Below the pieces are notes generated by a model. That model was not told the origin of the DNA and did no database searches. It saw nothing but the letters and a program-made list of their open reading frames with translations. A program made the position numbers and the translations under genes. A stretch of DNA of 12,388 nucleotides, from positions 1 through 12,388 of the forward strand of contig JAUXEL010000040.1 of assembly GCA_030620575.1 (NCBI GenBank). The letters are read 5' to 3'. Positions 1-6,716 of this stretch are shown one piece after another (within the stretch, counting starts at the first letter, position 1; each line of letters begins with the position of its first letter). The DNA comes from Fidelibacterota bacterium. Lineage in GTDB: Bacteria; Fidelibacterota; Fidelibacteria; Fidelibacterales; Fidelibacteraceae.

Positions 1-1
1 A

Positions 2-1093
2 CGCCGGGAAATTACACAGATTGAGAGCATTGATGTGCAAGTGGGACGTAGCGGTGTATTAACACCTGTTGCCAATCTGAAACCGGTACAACTTGCCGGC
101 GTACTGGTTCGCCGGGTAACCCTGCACAACCAGGATGAGATCGACCGAAAAGATATTCGTGTGCATGACTGGGTGGTTATTGAACGCGCGGGAGATGTTA
201 TTCCAAAAGTGATCAAGGTCATAGAAGAACGGCGTCCCGAAGGAACAAAGCCCTATCATCTTCCCGATACCTGTCCGGTCTGCGGTGCCCGGGTGCAGCG
301 TGTAGAAAGCGGTGTGGCCGTAAAATGCGTACATCGGGATTGCCCGGCACAGCTTAAAACCGGAATTCAGCATTTTGCTTCCAAACTGGCAATGAATATT
401 GAGGGACTGGGAGAGAAAATCGTTGATCAACTTGTAGATGAAGGGCTGATCGCTTCCGTTGCGGATCTTTACACGCTGGATTACCATTCTCTTGCAGCAC
501 TTGATCGCTTTGCTGATAAATCCGCCCGGAAACTTCTGGCATCTATTCAGGGATCTACAACACGTTCTTTGGCTCATGTTATCTATGCGCTGGGTATCCC
601 GAATATCGGAGAATATCTTGCCCGGGTATTGGCAGAACAGTTCGGTTCACTGGATGCATTAGTGGATGCCAACTTAGATACCTTAACGGCAATTGATGAT
701 ATCGGTGAGATCGTTGCTGAAAGCATTGTAAATTTTGCAGCCGATACGGACAACATGACCATGATCGATACCTTAAAGAAGCACGGAATTAATCCCCGGG
801 CTGATCGCAGGGAAAGCGCTTCACTCAAGAATAAGATCTTTGTTTTTAGCGGTACACTTTCAACTCTGACACGGGATGAAGCAAAAGAAATGGTGCGTAA
901 TCTTGGAGGAAAAGCATCCGGGAGCGTATCTGCCAAAACAGATTATCTGGTGGGCGGGGAAGCTGCCGGTTCCAAGCTGGAGGACGCAAAAGCACTCGAT
1001 ATTACGATACTGACGGAGCAGGAATTCATTATACTTGTTCAAAAATATTCAGGTAGTCCTCAAAAACCAAAAGAACAATTAAAACTATTTTAA
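2..1093 (+). CDS. ligA: NAD-dependent DNA ligase LigA, C-terminal part (5' end outside window)
   Basis: LigA seals nicks in DNA during replication and repair using NAD+. The reading frame is open from base 2, so only the last 363 residues are present; the adenylation domain lies to the left. Numbering from the GTG at base 35, the fragment shows the OB-fold start (QVGRSGVLTPVA, then LHNQDEID), a four-cysteine zinc finger (C80-x2-C83-x14-C98-x4-C103), helix-hairpin-helix repeats at about 116-240 (including ALGIPNIGE and IDDIGEIVAESI), and a C-terminal BRCT domain at about 263-340 (FSGTL, GGKASGSVSAKTDYLVGGEAAGSKL). These are the LigA domains in their usual order. The GTG at 35 is an internal valine, not a start. 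All expected zinc ligands are present and nothing suggests decay. Confidence 0.97.
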   Translation, partial: RREITQIESIDVQVGRSGVLTPVANLKPVQLAGVLVRRVTLHNQDEIDRKDIRVHDWVVIERAGDVIPKVIKVIEERRPEGTKPYHLPDTCPVCGARVQRVESGVAVKCVHRDCPAQLKTGIQHFASKLAMNIEGLGEKIVDQLVDEGLIASVADLYTLDYHSLAALDRFADKSARKLLASIQGSTTRSLAHVIYALGIPNIGEYLARVLAEQFGSLDALVDANLDTLTAIDDIGEIVAESIVNFAADTDNMTMIDTLKKHGINPRADRRESASLKNKIFVFSGTLSTLTRDEAKEMVRNLGGKASGSVSAKTDYLVGGEAAGSKLEDAKALDITILTEQEFIILVQKYSGSPQKPKEQLKLF

Positions 1094-1105
1094 ATATTAA
1101 GACAT

Positions 1106-1138
1106 AAAAAATACCCGATATAATTACATACCGGGTAT
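1106..1138 (-). terminator. Intrinsic terminator of the ferredoxin-mrp unit
   Basis: A 7-bp perfect stem (ATACCCG at 1111-1117 with CGGGTAT at 1132-1138) is extended inward by TAT/ATA after one mismatch. Read on the minus strand it is followed by a run of six T, about 50 bases past the mrp stop. On the plus strand no T run follows, so it fits mrp better than ligA, although the hairpin may also slow transcription leaving ligA. Confidence 0.65.
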
Positions 1139-1189
1139 AAAATAATATGTTATCATTATTTGCAAACGGAAAACCGTCATGCAGAAGAA

Positions 1190-1993
1190 TTATTTTTCTT
1201 TACAGAAAGCGATAACATTATCAGCGATATCAAGATAATACTTACTTTCTTCACTGCCGGGTTTGCTCTCCACGATGGGGCATCCGGTATCTGTAGCACT
1301 CATAATATCTTCATTTAAGGGAATTTCACCCAAGAATGTCACATTCGAACGTTCACTTTCCTTCAATCCGCCATTTTGACCGAACACATAGGATTTATGC
1401 TGGCAGTTCGGGCAAAGAAAATAGCTCATGTTTTCAACAATACCTACGATCGGGACATTGACTTTTTCAAACATGCTAATACCGCGCTTGACATCTGCGA
1501 GTGCCAGATCCTGGGGTGTAGTAACAATAACAGCGCCGGTAAGGGAAATTTTCTGTACAAGGCTTAACTGAATATCGCCGGTACCGGGTGGAAGGTCAAT
1601 AATCAGGTAATCCATTGTTTTCCAGAGAACATCGTTCAGCAGCTGACCTACGGCACGCATAACAAGCGGTCCCCGCCAAATAACGGCAGCACGGGAATCC
1701 AGGAAAAAACCGAGAGACATAAGCTGAATGCCGAATTTAAGAGCCGGAAGGATACCTTCTTCACTGACCGATTCTGTGGGCTTATGATGTCCGAACATGA
1801 TCGGGATACTGGGACCGTACAGATCCAAATCCAGCAATCCAACTGAATATCCTTTTTTATTCAATGAAATAGCAAGATTTGCGGCTACAGTTGATTTTCC
1901 TACACCACCTTTCCCGGATGCGATAGCAATCACATTTTTGGCGTAGGTAACTTTTTTCTGTTCATCAAATGGATTTTTATTTTCTTTTTCCAT
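1190..1993 (-). CDS. mrp: Mrp/NBP35-family iron-sulfur cluster carrier ATPase (ApbC-like)
   Basis: This is a cytosolic P-loop ATPase of the MinD/Mrp family (267 residues) that binds a [4Fe-4S] cluster at its dimer interface and passes it to apoproteins. Visible motifs are the deviant Walker A (S26-GKGGVGKST, residues 27-35), DLDLYGPS at 55-62, the Walker B region DYLIIDLPPGTGD at about 118-130, and the cluster-binding C194-P-N-C197. The N-terminal MIP18/DUF59 domain found in many bacterial Mrp proteins is absent; the P-loop begins within 30 residues, as in archaeal and other short Mrp/ApbC proteins. The ATG at 1993 is preceded by AAGGAG with an 8-base spacer. The gene lies 67 bases after a ferredoxin gene on the same strand, fitting a role in Fe-S metabolism. 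The family call is firm; the client proteins are unknown. Confidence 0.93.
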   Translation of the reverse strand: MEKENKNPFDEQKKVTYAKNVIAIASGKGGVGKSTVAANLAISLNKKGYSVGLLDLDLYGPSIPIMFGHHKPTESVSEEGILPALKFGIQLMSLGFFLDSRAAVIWRGPLVMRAVGQLLNDVLWKTMDYLIIDLPPGTGDIQLSLVQKISLTGAVIVTTPQDLALADVKRGISMFEKVNVPIVGIVENMSYFLCPNCQHKSYVFGQNGGLKESERSNVTFLGEIPLNEDIMSATDTGCPIVESKPGSEESKYYLDIADNVIAFCKEK

Positions 1994-2016
1994 TAGTTTT
2001 TCTCCTTAATACAAAA

Positions 2017-2045
2017 GGGCAGAAAAGACTGCCCTCGTTTTTTTT
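2017..2045. terminator. Hairpin with T tracts between ferredoxin and mrp
   Basis: GGGCAG (2017-2022) pairs with CTGCCC (2029-2034) around a six-base loop. On the plus strand eight T follow at 2038-2045; on the minus strand four T follow the stem. In the sense direction of the flanking genes (minus) this is a moderate terminator or attenuator after the ferredoxin, immediately before the mrp ribosome binding site. It could set the ratio of ferredoxin to Mrp message. Confidence 0.55.
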
Positions 2046-2060
2046 CATGTGTTACCTGTT

Positions 2061-2234
2061 TTAACCTTCTGAGATAGCTTCAACAGGACAAGCGGGAATA
2101 CATGCTAAACAATCAATACAAAGATCTGCATCACAGATTGCTTTGCCGTCAACCAAAGATAGAGCTTCGACAGGGCATACCTCTATACATTCGCCGATAC
2201 CTTCACACACATCATGATTAACTACAACTGCCAT
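2061..2234 (-). CDS. Small ferredoxin-like 4Fe-4S protein with one cluster cysteine replaced
   Basis: This is a 57-residue bacterial-type ferredoxin, a soluble electron carrier with two CxxCxxCxxxCP-type motifs. The start at 2234 is chosen because AAGGAG lies 8 bases upstream; the ATG at 2258 would add eight residues (MIVKRRFI) that would include the ribosome binding site. The second motif is complete (C39-x2-C42-x2-C45-x3-C49-P). The first reads C10-x2-I13-x2-C16-x3-C20-P, so the second cysteine is isoleucine. In the usual fold C10, position 13, C16 and C49 hold one cluster and C39, C42, C45 and C20 the other, so the first site has three cysteines and may hold a [3Fe-4S] cluster. An extra cysteine, C34, lies between the motifs. 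Redox partners cannot be inferred. The downstream neighbour is mrp. Confidence 0.9.
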   Translation of the reverse strand: MAVVVNHDVCEGIGECIEVCPVEALSLVDGKAICDADLCIDCLACIPACPVEAISEG

Positions 2235-2373
2235 TATGAATCTCCTTTTTACTATCAAATTTCCAACGCATAAACTTAAGATAATAATTGTATATTCTCA
2301 ATGACTTTTTAAATTTTTTTATTTTTTTATTCATTTTTAAAGTGTGAAGACCTAAATTTGCACAAACATAAAT

Positions 2374-2380
2374 AAGGAGG
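2374..2380 (+). promoter_or_regulatory. Strong ribosome binding site of the YIP1-family gene
   Basis: AAGGAGG lies 7 bases before the ATG at 2388, a near-perfect anti-16S match that fixes the start. The 129-base divergent region 2259-2387 is very AT-rich with several T runs; I see no convincing -35/-10 pair on either strand. Confidence 0.75.
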
Positions 2381-2387
2381 AAAACGC

Positions 2388-3083
2388 ATGAATTTCTTTA
2401 CACGACTTGCAAATGTCTTTGTTTCACCGGATGCATGTTTTACATCCATTAAGGATAAAGGGGCAAAATGGACAGATTATGTCATTCCATTTGCCTTACT
2501 CATTGCCATGATGATTGTCTTTCTTGTCGTTACCACGGACATTGTACAACAGGAAACAATAAATACTATTCAAAAAATGGAACAATTATCTGACACGCAG
2601 AAGGAAATGGCAATTCAACAATCCACTTCATCAATTGCCATTACTATGAAATATATTTTTGCTTCCATAACAACAATTGTTGCTGTCTTTTTTAGCGCAC
2701 TTATATTTTGGATGGTCGGTAACTTTATTGGTAGCGGTGAGCAAAAATTCAGCACAATTTTAGTAGCTGCTCTGTATATTCAAATAATCAGCATTCCCGA
2801 ATCGATCATTAAAATGTTTCTCGTTATGCAAAAAGGCGCAGTGAATGTTTTTTTAGGGTTTGGCTCTCTGGTTACACAACCCGAACTCAGTTCTTTTGGA
2901 TTCCAATTTTTAGCCCAGTTTGAGTTCTTTAAAATTTGGCGTATTATTGTATGGGTTATTGCTTTTAAGATACTCTACAAATATTCCACTAAGAAATCCA
3001 CATTGCTTGTTGGTATTACGATGCTGATCGGTATTATTATCAGTGCATTGTTAAGCAGCTTCCAGATGGGAAGAATGGGATAA
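2388..3083 (+). CDS. YIP1-family integral membrane protein
   Basis: This 231-residue protein looks like the bacterial branch of the YIP1 family (Pfam PF04893). It starts with a short cytosolic amphipathic segment (MNFFTRLANVFVSPDACFTSI), a pattern typical of the family, followed by five predicted hydrophobic helices at about 31-53, 88-115, 122-147, 177-200 and 205-225. Between helices 1 and 2 is a polar loop of about 35 residues rich in Q, E and K. There are no catalytic motifs, no signal peptide and few cysteines. The biochemical role of bacterial YIP1 proteins is unknown. It is monocistronic: divergent from the ferredoxin gene and convergent with gcvT, with its own strong ribosome binding site. 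The family call is moderately firm from N-terminal pattern and topology; the function is not known. Confidence 0.75.
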   Translation: MNFFTRLANVFVSPDACFTSIKDKGAKWTDYVIPFALLIAMMIVFLVVTTDIVQQETINTIQKMEQLSDTQKEMAIQQSTSSIAITMKYIFASITTIVAVFFSALIFWMVGNFIGSGEQKFSTILVAALYIQIISIPESIIKMFLVMQKGAVNVFLGFGSLVTQPELSSFGFQFLAQFEFFKIWRIIVWVIAFKILYKYSTKKSTLLVGITMLIGIIISALLSSFQMGRMG

Positions 3084-3111
3084 AAACCCGTTGATTCGAA
3101 AAGATATGTAA

Positions 3112-3139
3112 AAACGCCCTGCCGTACGACAGGGCGTTT
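3112..3139. terminator. Bidirectional intrinsic terminator between convergent genes
   Basis: AAACGCCCTG (3112-3121) pairs perfectly with CAGGGCGTTT (3130-3139) around an eight-base loop. A T-rich tract follows on the plus strand (TTTATTTTA) and a five-T run follows on the minus strand. It ends the YIP1-family gene and the gcvT operon, which converge here; the gcvT stop is 24 bases away. Confidence 0.92.
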
Positions 3140-3162
3140 ATTTTATCTGTGAATAATTATCG

Positions 3163-4260
3163 TTAAAACGAAAGGGGAGAAGAGTCCACAAAAGGAGGCT
3201 TGACAATAAGCGCCTGAAGGCGTTTTCCACGGACATCCAAAAAGAGTTCAGTTCCGATTTTTGCCCATTCCCGATGTACATATCCTGTCCCGATCCCAAC
3301 ACCCAAAGAGGGTGACATGGTGCCGCTGGTAACGGTTCCGGCAAGTTCCTCGCCGAGATACAGGGAGTAACCGTGTCGGGGAATGCCGCGGTCCAGCATT
3401 TTAAAGGCAATTAATCGGCGATTGGGTTTTTCTTCTTTCACCTTTACCAATATATCTTTTCCAATGAAATCTTCATTGTTCAATTTAGTGATCCATCCTA
3501 ATCCCGCTTCAATGGGGTTGGTGGTTTTATCGATGTCATTGCCATAAAGTGCATACTTCATCTCAAGTCGCAAGGTGTCACGGGCTCCCAGTCCCACCGC
3601 TTGTATTCCGGCTGATTTTCCTGCTTCAAACAGCGCATCCCATAATGCAAGGGAATCAGCGGGATCATGATAAAGCTCAAATCCCGGTTCACCGGTATAG
3701 CCTGTGCGGGAAATGATCATCTTTCGGCCGGCAAGTGTACCCTCTGCAAAATGATAAAATCCAATCTCTTTCAGGGGAATATCAGTGAATGATTGGAGGA
3801 TACCAACACTTTCGGGTCCCTGTACGGCAAGTAAAGCAATATTGTCGCTATCGTTACGTAATGTAACACCTTCCGGAAGGTGTTTTTTTGCCCAGGAAAA
3901 ATCTTTATCTATATTGGACGCGTTAACGACCATCATATATTTTTTCTTGTGAAAGCGATAAACGATCAGGTCATCTACAATACCACCGTCCGGATAACAC
4001 ATTGCGGAATACTGTGCCTGTCCGTCTATTAACTGTGCAACATTATTTACTGTAATATGTTGCAGAAATGTTTCCGCCTGCTTTCCCGACACCATAAATT
4101 CACCCATATGAGAAACATCAAAAACACCCACAGCATTTCGGACAACCTGGTGTTCCTGATTAATGCTTGTATAAGATATCGGCATCATATAGCCGGTGAA
4201 ATCAACTATCTTAGCATCCAGGGCAATATGACGATCATAAAATGGAGTTTTCTTGCTCAT
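3163..4260 (-). CDS. gcvT: Aminomethyltransferase, glycine cleavage system T protein
   Basis: GcvT takes the aminomethyl group from lipoylated H protein and, with tetrahydrofolate, releases ammonia and 5,10-methylene-THF. The 365-residue length is typical. Residues seen are DVSHMGEF (48-55), the YPDGGIVDDLIVYR segment holding the invariant catalytic Asp (D96), RTGYTGEPGFELY (185-197) with folate-contacting E195, and GLGARDTLRLE (223-233). These match the known T-protein active site. I start it at 4260 (MSKKTPFYDRHIAL), the usual family beginning; the ATG at 4272 directly abuts the AAGGA and would leave no spacer. The upstream gene ends 23 bases before this start, so it is the last gene of a six-gene operon. 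There is no room for a glycine riboswitch directly upstream. gcvH and gcvP are not in the window. Family members with other roles exist, but the full active site supports true GcvT. Confidence 0.95.
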   Translation of the reverse strand: MSKKTPFYDRHIALDAKIVDFTGYMMPISYTSINQEHQVVRNAVGVFDVSHMGEFMVSGKQAETFLQHITVNNVAQLIDGQAQYSAMCYPDGGIVDDLIVYRFHKKKYMMVVNASNIDKDFSWAKKHLPEGVTLRNDSDNIALLAVQGPESVGILQSFTDIPLKEIGFYHFAEGTLAGRKMIISRTGYTGEPGFELYHDPADSLALWDALFEAGKSAGIQAVGLGARDTLRLEMKYALYGNDIDKTTNPIEAGLGWITKLNNEDFIGKDILVKVKEEKPNRRLIAFKMLDRGIPRHGYSLYLGEELAGTVTSGTMSPSLGVGIGTGYVHREWAKIGTELFLDVRGKRLQALIVKPPFVDSSPLSF

Positions 4261-4283
4261 AAATTTTCTCATTCCTTATTGAG

Positions 4284-4472
4284 TTACCATAAATCGCGTT
4301 TTTTAAAATCATCATAGATATCCAGTTCGCGCTGGATTTGCTGCATTGTACCCCGCAAGGTGCCGTCAACCTTAATGTTTGTTTCACCACGGACATTTTC
4401 TAGTTTCTTTATCAGAGCTTTAAAGGCATCCAGCTCATCATCATCCAGTTCAAATTTTATTTTATTGATCAT
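4284..4472 (-). CDS. Hypothetical 62-residue acidic protein
   Basis: I do not recognise this protein. It is 62 residues, soluble, charged and probably mostly helical: an acidic amphipathic stretch (LDDDELDAFKALIKKLENV, about 9-27), a short polar centre (KVDGTLRGT), and a second helix (MQQIQRELDIYDDFKKRD). There are no cysteines, membrane segments or catalytic motifs. It could be a small helical adaptor or dimeric partner of a neighbour, which is inference only. The start codon overlaps the stop of the upstream gene as ATGA, and AAAAAGGAA in the end of that gene serves as ribosome binding site. This coupling is good evidence that the short frame is truly translated. The next gene is gcvT. Confidence 0.75.
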   Translation of the reverse strand: MINKIKFELDDDELDAFKALIKKLENVRGETNIKVDGTLRGTMQQIQRELDIYDDFKKRDLW

Positions 4473-4876
4473 GGTTCATTCCTTTTTAGCTTCATATTAT
4501 ATTCGTAGGGCTCGATTTTTTCTATAATAATACTGTCACCGGGTTTTACATTTTTTTCGCTCATATAGCGTGTGCTTCCTTTGTTCATACTGCGGTTTCG
4601 GAAAACAAAGGTTTTTTCCACGATATCCGTTTCAATATCAAACCCGGCATCAGTATGGATAATGATAGTACGCACTCTGTAATTTTTATCTACATTATTA
4701 GAGGGATTCATAGCGCCTAAAACATCAAAAGGGAAAAAATCAACGTGGTTCTTCACAGAAAACTGACGTTGCATTATAAATAAATTTTGGCGTGTTATTG
4801 GTATTTCAATGTGATTATATTTCATTGAAAAGGAATTTTGATTCATAAATTGATCAAATTGAAAAGAGTCACTCAT
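4469..4876 (-). CDS. Hypothetical 135-residue protein, possible B3/EcoRII-N-like barrel
   Basis: I do not recognise this as a named family. It has no signal peptide, membrane helices or cysteines. The N-terminal 20 residues are polar (S, N, Q and F rich). The rest looks beta-rich: EIPITRQNLFI, then RVRTIIIHTDAGFDIETDI, then TFVFRN. The segment 99-118 (K99, G100, R103, E107, K108, V110, P112-G113-D114, III) resembles the KGW-x-x-F-x-x-E/K-x-L-x-x-GD signature near the end of B3-type DNA-binding barrels, seen in plant B3 domains and EcoRII-N; AbrB-like barrels also end in a GD turn. The likeness is by eye and could be coincidence. The start at 4876 lies 5 bases after the upstream stop with no good Shine-Dalgarno, so translation is probably coupled. 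The end overlaps the next gene by 4 bases. Confidence 0.7.
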   Translation of the reverse strand: MSDSFQFDQFMNQNSFSMKYNHIEIPITRQNLFIMQRQFSVKNHVDFFPFDVLGAMNPSNNVDKNYRVRTIIIHTDAGFDIETDIVEKTFVFRNRSMNKGSTRYMSEKNVKPGDSIIIEKIEPYEYNMKLKRNEP

Positions 4877-4881
4877 TAATT

Positions 4882-5235
4882 TTATCTAATCTCCACGTCA
4901 ATTTGTTGATGGATAGGTTCATCAAGGTCACTCATACCTTCCAATTTTAATGTAATACTCGCAGACAATGGGTACTTTACCATAATGTCATCATATAGTG
5001 CTGTCAGATGTTCATCTGAAAATCCATCATACATATAATAGTTTTTCTGTTCCTTGTCCCAATGCCGCGAACGGGATAAATTATATTCATATCCATCAAG
5101 AGTTTGCAGCACATTATTTTCATGATCGCGCAGGATAATGGTATCTACCATCAGTTCAAGAAACTCTTCTCCGAAACTTTTTTGCAGCTTGTCAAGTGGA
5201 AGAATAATAGCTTCTTCAAAATCTTTAAATTTCAT
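4882..5235 (-). CDS. Hypothetical 117-residue acidic protein
   Basis: I do not recognise this protein. It is soluble and acidic, with no cysteines, signal peptide or membrane segment. The N-terminal half is probably helical (FKDFEEAIILPLDKLQKSF, then EEFLELMVDTIIL); the middle is aromatic-rich (GYEYNLSRSRHWDKEQKNYYMYDGF); the C-terminal part looks beta-stranded (ASITLKLEGM, then HQQIDVEIR). The start at 5235 is preferred over the ATG at 5247: GGAG lies 6 bases upstream of it, and it forms an ATGA overlap with the end of the radical SAM gene, the same junction type as further along this operon. It lies between amrS and the 135-residue protein, so a shared role with those unknowns is plausible but unproven. 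Confidence 0.75.
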   Translation of the reverse strand: MKFKDFEEAIILPLDKLQKSFGEEFLELMVDTIILRDHENNVLQTLDGYEYNLSRSRHWDKEQKNYYMYDGFSDEHLTALYDDIMVKYPLSASITLKLEGMSDLDEPIHQQIDVEIR

Positions 5236-6230
5236 GATAAACTCCATATAATTGGTATTTTATGTTCGTGAGGTGTGAAGATATTGATACGATAAGAATC
5301 CCGGTCAATGATCTTTTTGCCGCATACAGGACAGTAAGTACTGTTATCAAATCCCGGGTAGTTACCGACATATACATACTGTAATCCACAGTCCTCCGCA
5401 ATTTGTTTTGAACGCTCCAATATATATCGCGATGTCATGGGGTAATCTTTCATTTTGTAATCAGGATGAAAAGCACTGAGATGCAGCGGAATATCTGTTC
5501 CACAGTGCTTAATTATCCACTGACATTCTTTTTTTATCATCTGCTCATCATCATTCACGCCGGGAATTAAAAGGGTGGTAATTTCGGTGTGAATACCCTG
5601 TCGAACAGACCATTCAATAGTATCTAAAACCGGATGCAGGCTCCCGCCGGTATATTCTGTGTACAGCGATTCGGAAAAAGCCTTTAAATCAATATTTACT
5701 GCCCGGAGTTTTTTAAATATCTGTTCCCTTGCTTCGGGTGTAATAAATCCGTTGGTGACAAAGATACACGGTAATCCGGCTTTTTCCGCAAGTACCTGAA
5801 CAGCCATGGCATACTCTGAAAAGACAATTGGCTCATTGTAAGTAAAAGCAATAGATTTACAGTCCGCCTGTATTGCTTTTTTAACAATGTGCTCGGGGCT
5901 GACCCAAACAGCATCATGTCCCTTCCGGGTGGATAAGTGCCAGTTTTGACAGAATTTACAGGAAAGATTACAACCGCGGGTACCGATACTAAAAGTCTTG
6001 GTACCGGGAAGAAAATGGTACAGGGGTTTCTTTTCGATCGGATCGATCTGCATGGCTGAGGGGAATCCATATGCTGTGCTTAGCAGTACATCATTGGAAT
6101 ATATCCGGACTCCACAGAGACCGGCTTGCCCCGCATGAAGAGTACAGGCATGGGGACACAAGTGACAGGTAATGTTTTCACCGTCACGGGTCCAGAATTC
6201 TGCTTCTTTATATTGATGTGTATTATTCAT
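5232..6230 (-). CDS. amrS: AmmeMemoRadiSam-system radical SAM enzyme (AmrS-like)
   Basis: This 332-residue radical SAM protein resembles pyruvate-formate-lyase-activating enzymes but belongs to the AmrS group, named for frequent pairing with AMMECR1 and Memo proteins; its substrate is not established. Visible are an N-terminal cysteine-rich segment (C22-x2-C25-x3-C29-x9-C39), the radical SAM cluster motif C87-x3-C91-x2-C94 (CNLSCKFCQNW), the TYNEP motif at about 130-134, NIDLKAFSESLY with TGG near 179-196, LIPGVNDD (221-228), LSAFHPDYKM, and a C-terminal CPVC pair (C300, C303) that may bind metal. These are the family hallmarks and the length is usual. The start overlaps the upstream gene's stop by 8 bases, and no clear ribosome binding site precedes it, implying coupling. 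No AMMECR1 or Memo gene is in the window, so partners may lie elsewhere. The 3' end overlaps the 117-residue gene. Confidence 0.93.
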   Translation of the reverse strand: MNNTHQYKEAEFWTRDGENITCHLCPHACTLHAGQAGLCGVRIYSNDVLLSTAYGFPSAMQIDPIEKKPLYHFLPGTKTFSIGTRGCNLSCKFCQNWHLSTRKGHDAVWVSPEHIVKKAIQADCKSIAFTYNEPIVFSEYAMAVQVLAEKAGLPCIFVTNGFITPEAREQIFKKLRAVNIDLKAFSESLYTEYTGGSLHPVLDTIEWSVRQGIHTEITTLLIPGVNDDEQMIKKECQWIIKHCGTDIPLHLSAFHPDYKMKDYPMTSRYILERSKQIAEDCGLQYVYVGNYPGFDNSTYCPVCGKKIIDRDSYRINIFTPHEHKIPIIWSLS

Positions 6231-6579
6231 GGCGTTTTAATAAGATTATTTCGATTAACCAGCTGGTAAAGGACAGAAAAATGGCTGCCCAAAATGCCGT
6301 TGAAAAATTCCGAATAGTAAACCCGGAAATAAGAAAAGATGTCAACCAGACCATAAATCCGTTGATAAAAAGATAAAATATTCCAAAGGTAAACGCAGTT
6401 ATCGGGATAGTAATAACTATTAAAAACGGCTTAATAAAAGCATTAAGTATCCCAAATAAAACAGAAATAGCGATCAGGGTAAATAATCCGTCAATATGTA
6501 CGCCTTTGAACAATGTCCCCACAATAGTAAACGCTAATAGGTTTACAATAATTTTAATAAAGAATGAAATTTCTTTCAT
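6223..6579 (-). CDS. Four-helix membrane protein of the PF04020 (phage-holin-like, YvlD) family
   Basis: This 118-residue integral membrane protein has four hydrophobic segments (about 5-24, 30-50, 54-80, 90-113). The INAFIKPFLIVITIPIT stretch with FGIFYLFINGFMVWL is typical of the PF04020 family, named for similarity to mycobacteriophage four-helix holins but present on most bacterial chromosomes, including B. subtilis YvlD. There is no phage gene nearby, so a holin role in lysis is unlikely; the physiological role is unknown. The start at 6579 has GGGGA 6 bases upstream. It is the first gene of the six-gene operon that continues with amrS, three unknown genes and gcvT, and it directly follows the promoter at 6630-6658. 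Confidence 0.88.
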   Translation of the reverse strand: MKEISFFIKIIVNLLAFTIVGTLFKGVHIDGLFTLIAISVLFGILNAFIKPFLIVITIPITAFTFGIFYLFINGFMVWLTSFLISGFTIRNFSTAFWAAIFLSFTSWLIEIILLKRHE

Positions 6580-6603
6580 ACTAAGTCCCCAAAAAAAACA
6601 AGC

Positions 6604-6631
6604 ATTAGTTAATTAATTTTGCTTAACTAAT
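6604..6631. promoter_or_regulatory. Putative operator: 9-bp inverted repeat over the start of the amrS-gcvT operon
   Basis: ATTAGTTAA (6604-6612) and TTAACTAAT (6623-6631) are perfect inverted arms separated by 10 bases. The right arm overlaps the -10 box and the expected transcription start; the left arm is in the leader. This spacing, about two helical turns arm-centre to arm-centre, fits a dimeric repressor site. It has no T run on either side that would make it a terminator and is too AT-rich for a stable RNA hairpin. The regulator is unknown. Confidence 0.5.
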
Positions 6632-6658
6632 TTTACAATAATGCATACAACTTGTCAA
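6630..6658 (-). promoter_or_regulatory. Sigma-70 promoter of the six-gene operon
   Basis: On the minus strand TTGACA (6658-6653, perfect -35 consensus) is followed after exactly 17 bases by TAAAAT (6635-6630, one mismatch to TATAAT). Transcription should start near 6623, giving a leader of about 43 bases before the ATG at 6579. This is the clearest promoter in the window. Confidence 0.8.
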
Positions 6659-6716
6659 GAGATTATAAATATTTAAGAAAACAGATCAGATAAGTCTATG
6701 ATGTCCGTTTAAAGGT

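Noticed and set aside
59..577. Minus-strand open frame of 172 residues inside ligA
   Set aside because: It is the antisense shadow of conserved ligase domains, including the zinc finger.
4261..4283. Glycine riboswitch before gcvT
   Set aside because: The gap to the upstream gene is only 23 bases, far too short; gcvT is internal to an operon.
6223..6579. Prophage holin
   Set aside because: The family is named holin-like, but no lysis or phage structural gene is nearby and it heads a metabolic operon.
6659..6716. Terminator after fba
   Set aside because: Short complementary stretches around AGATAAGTCT form no stable stem followed by T, so I do not call one.
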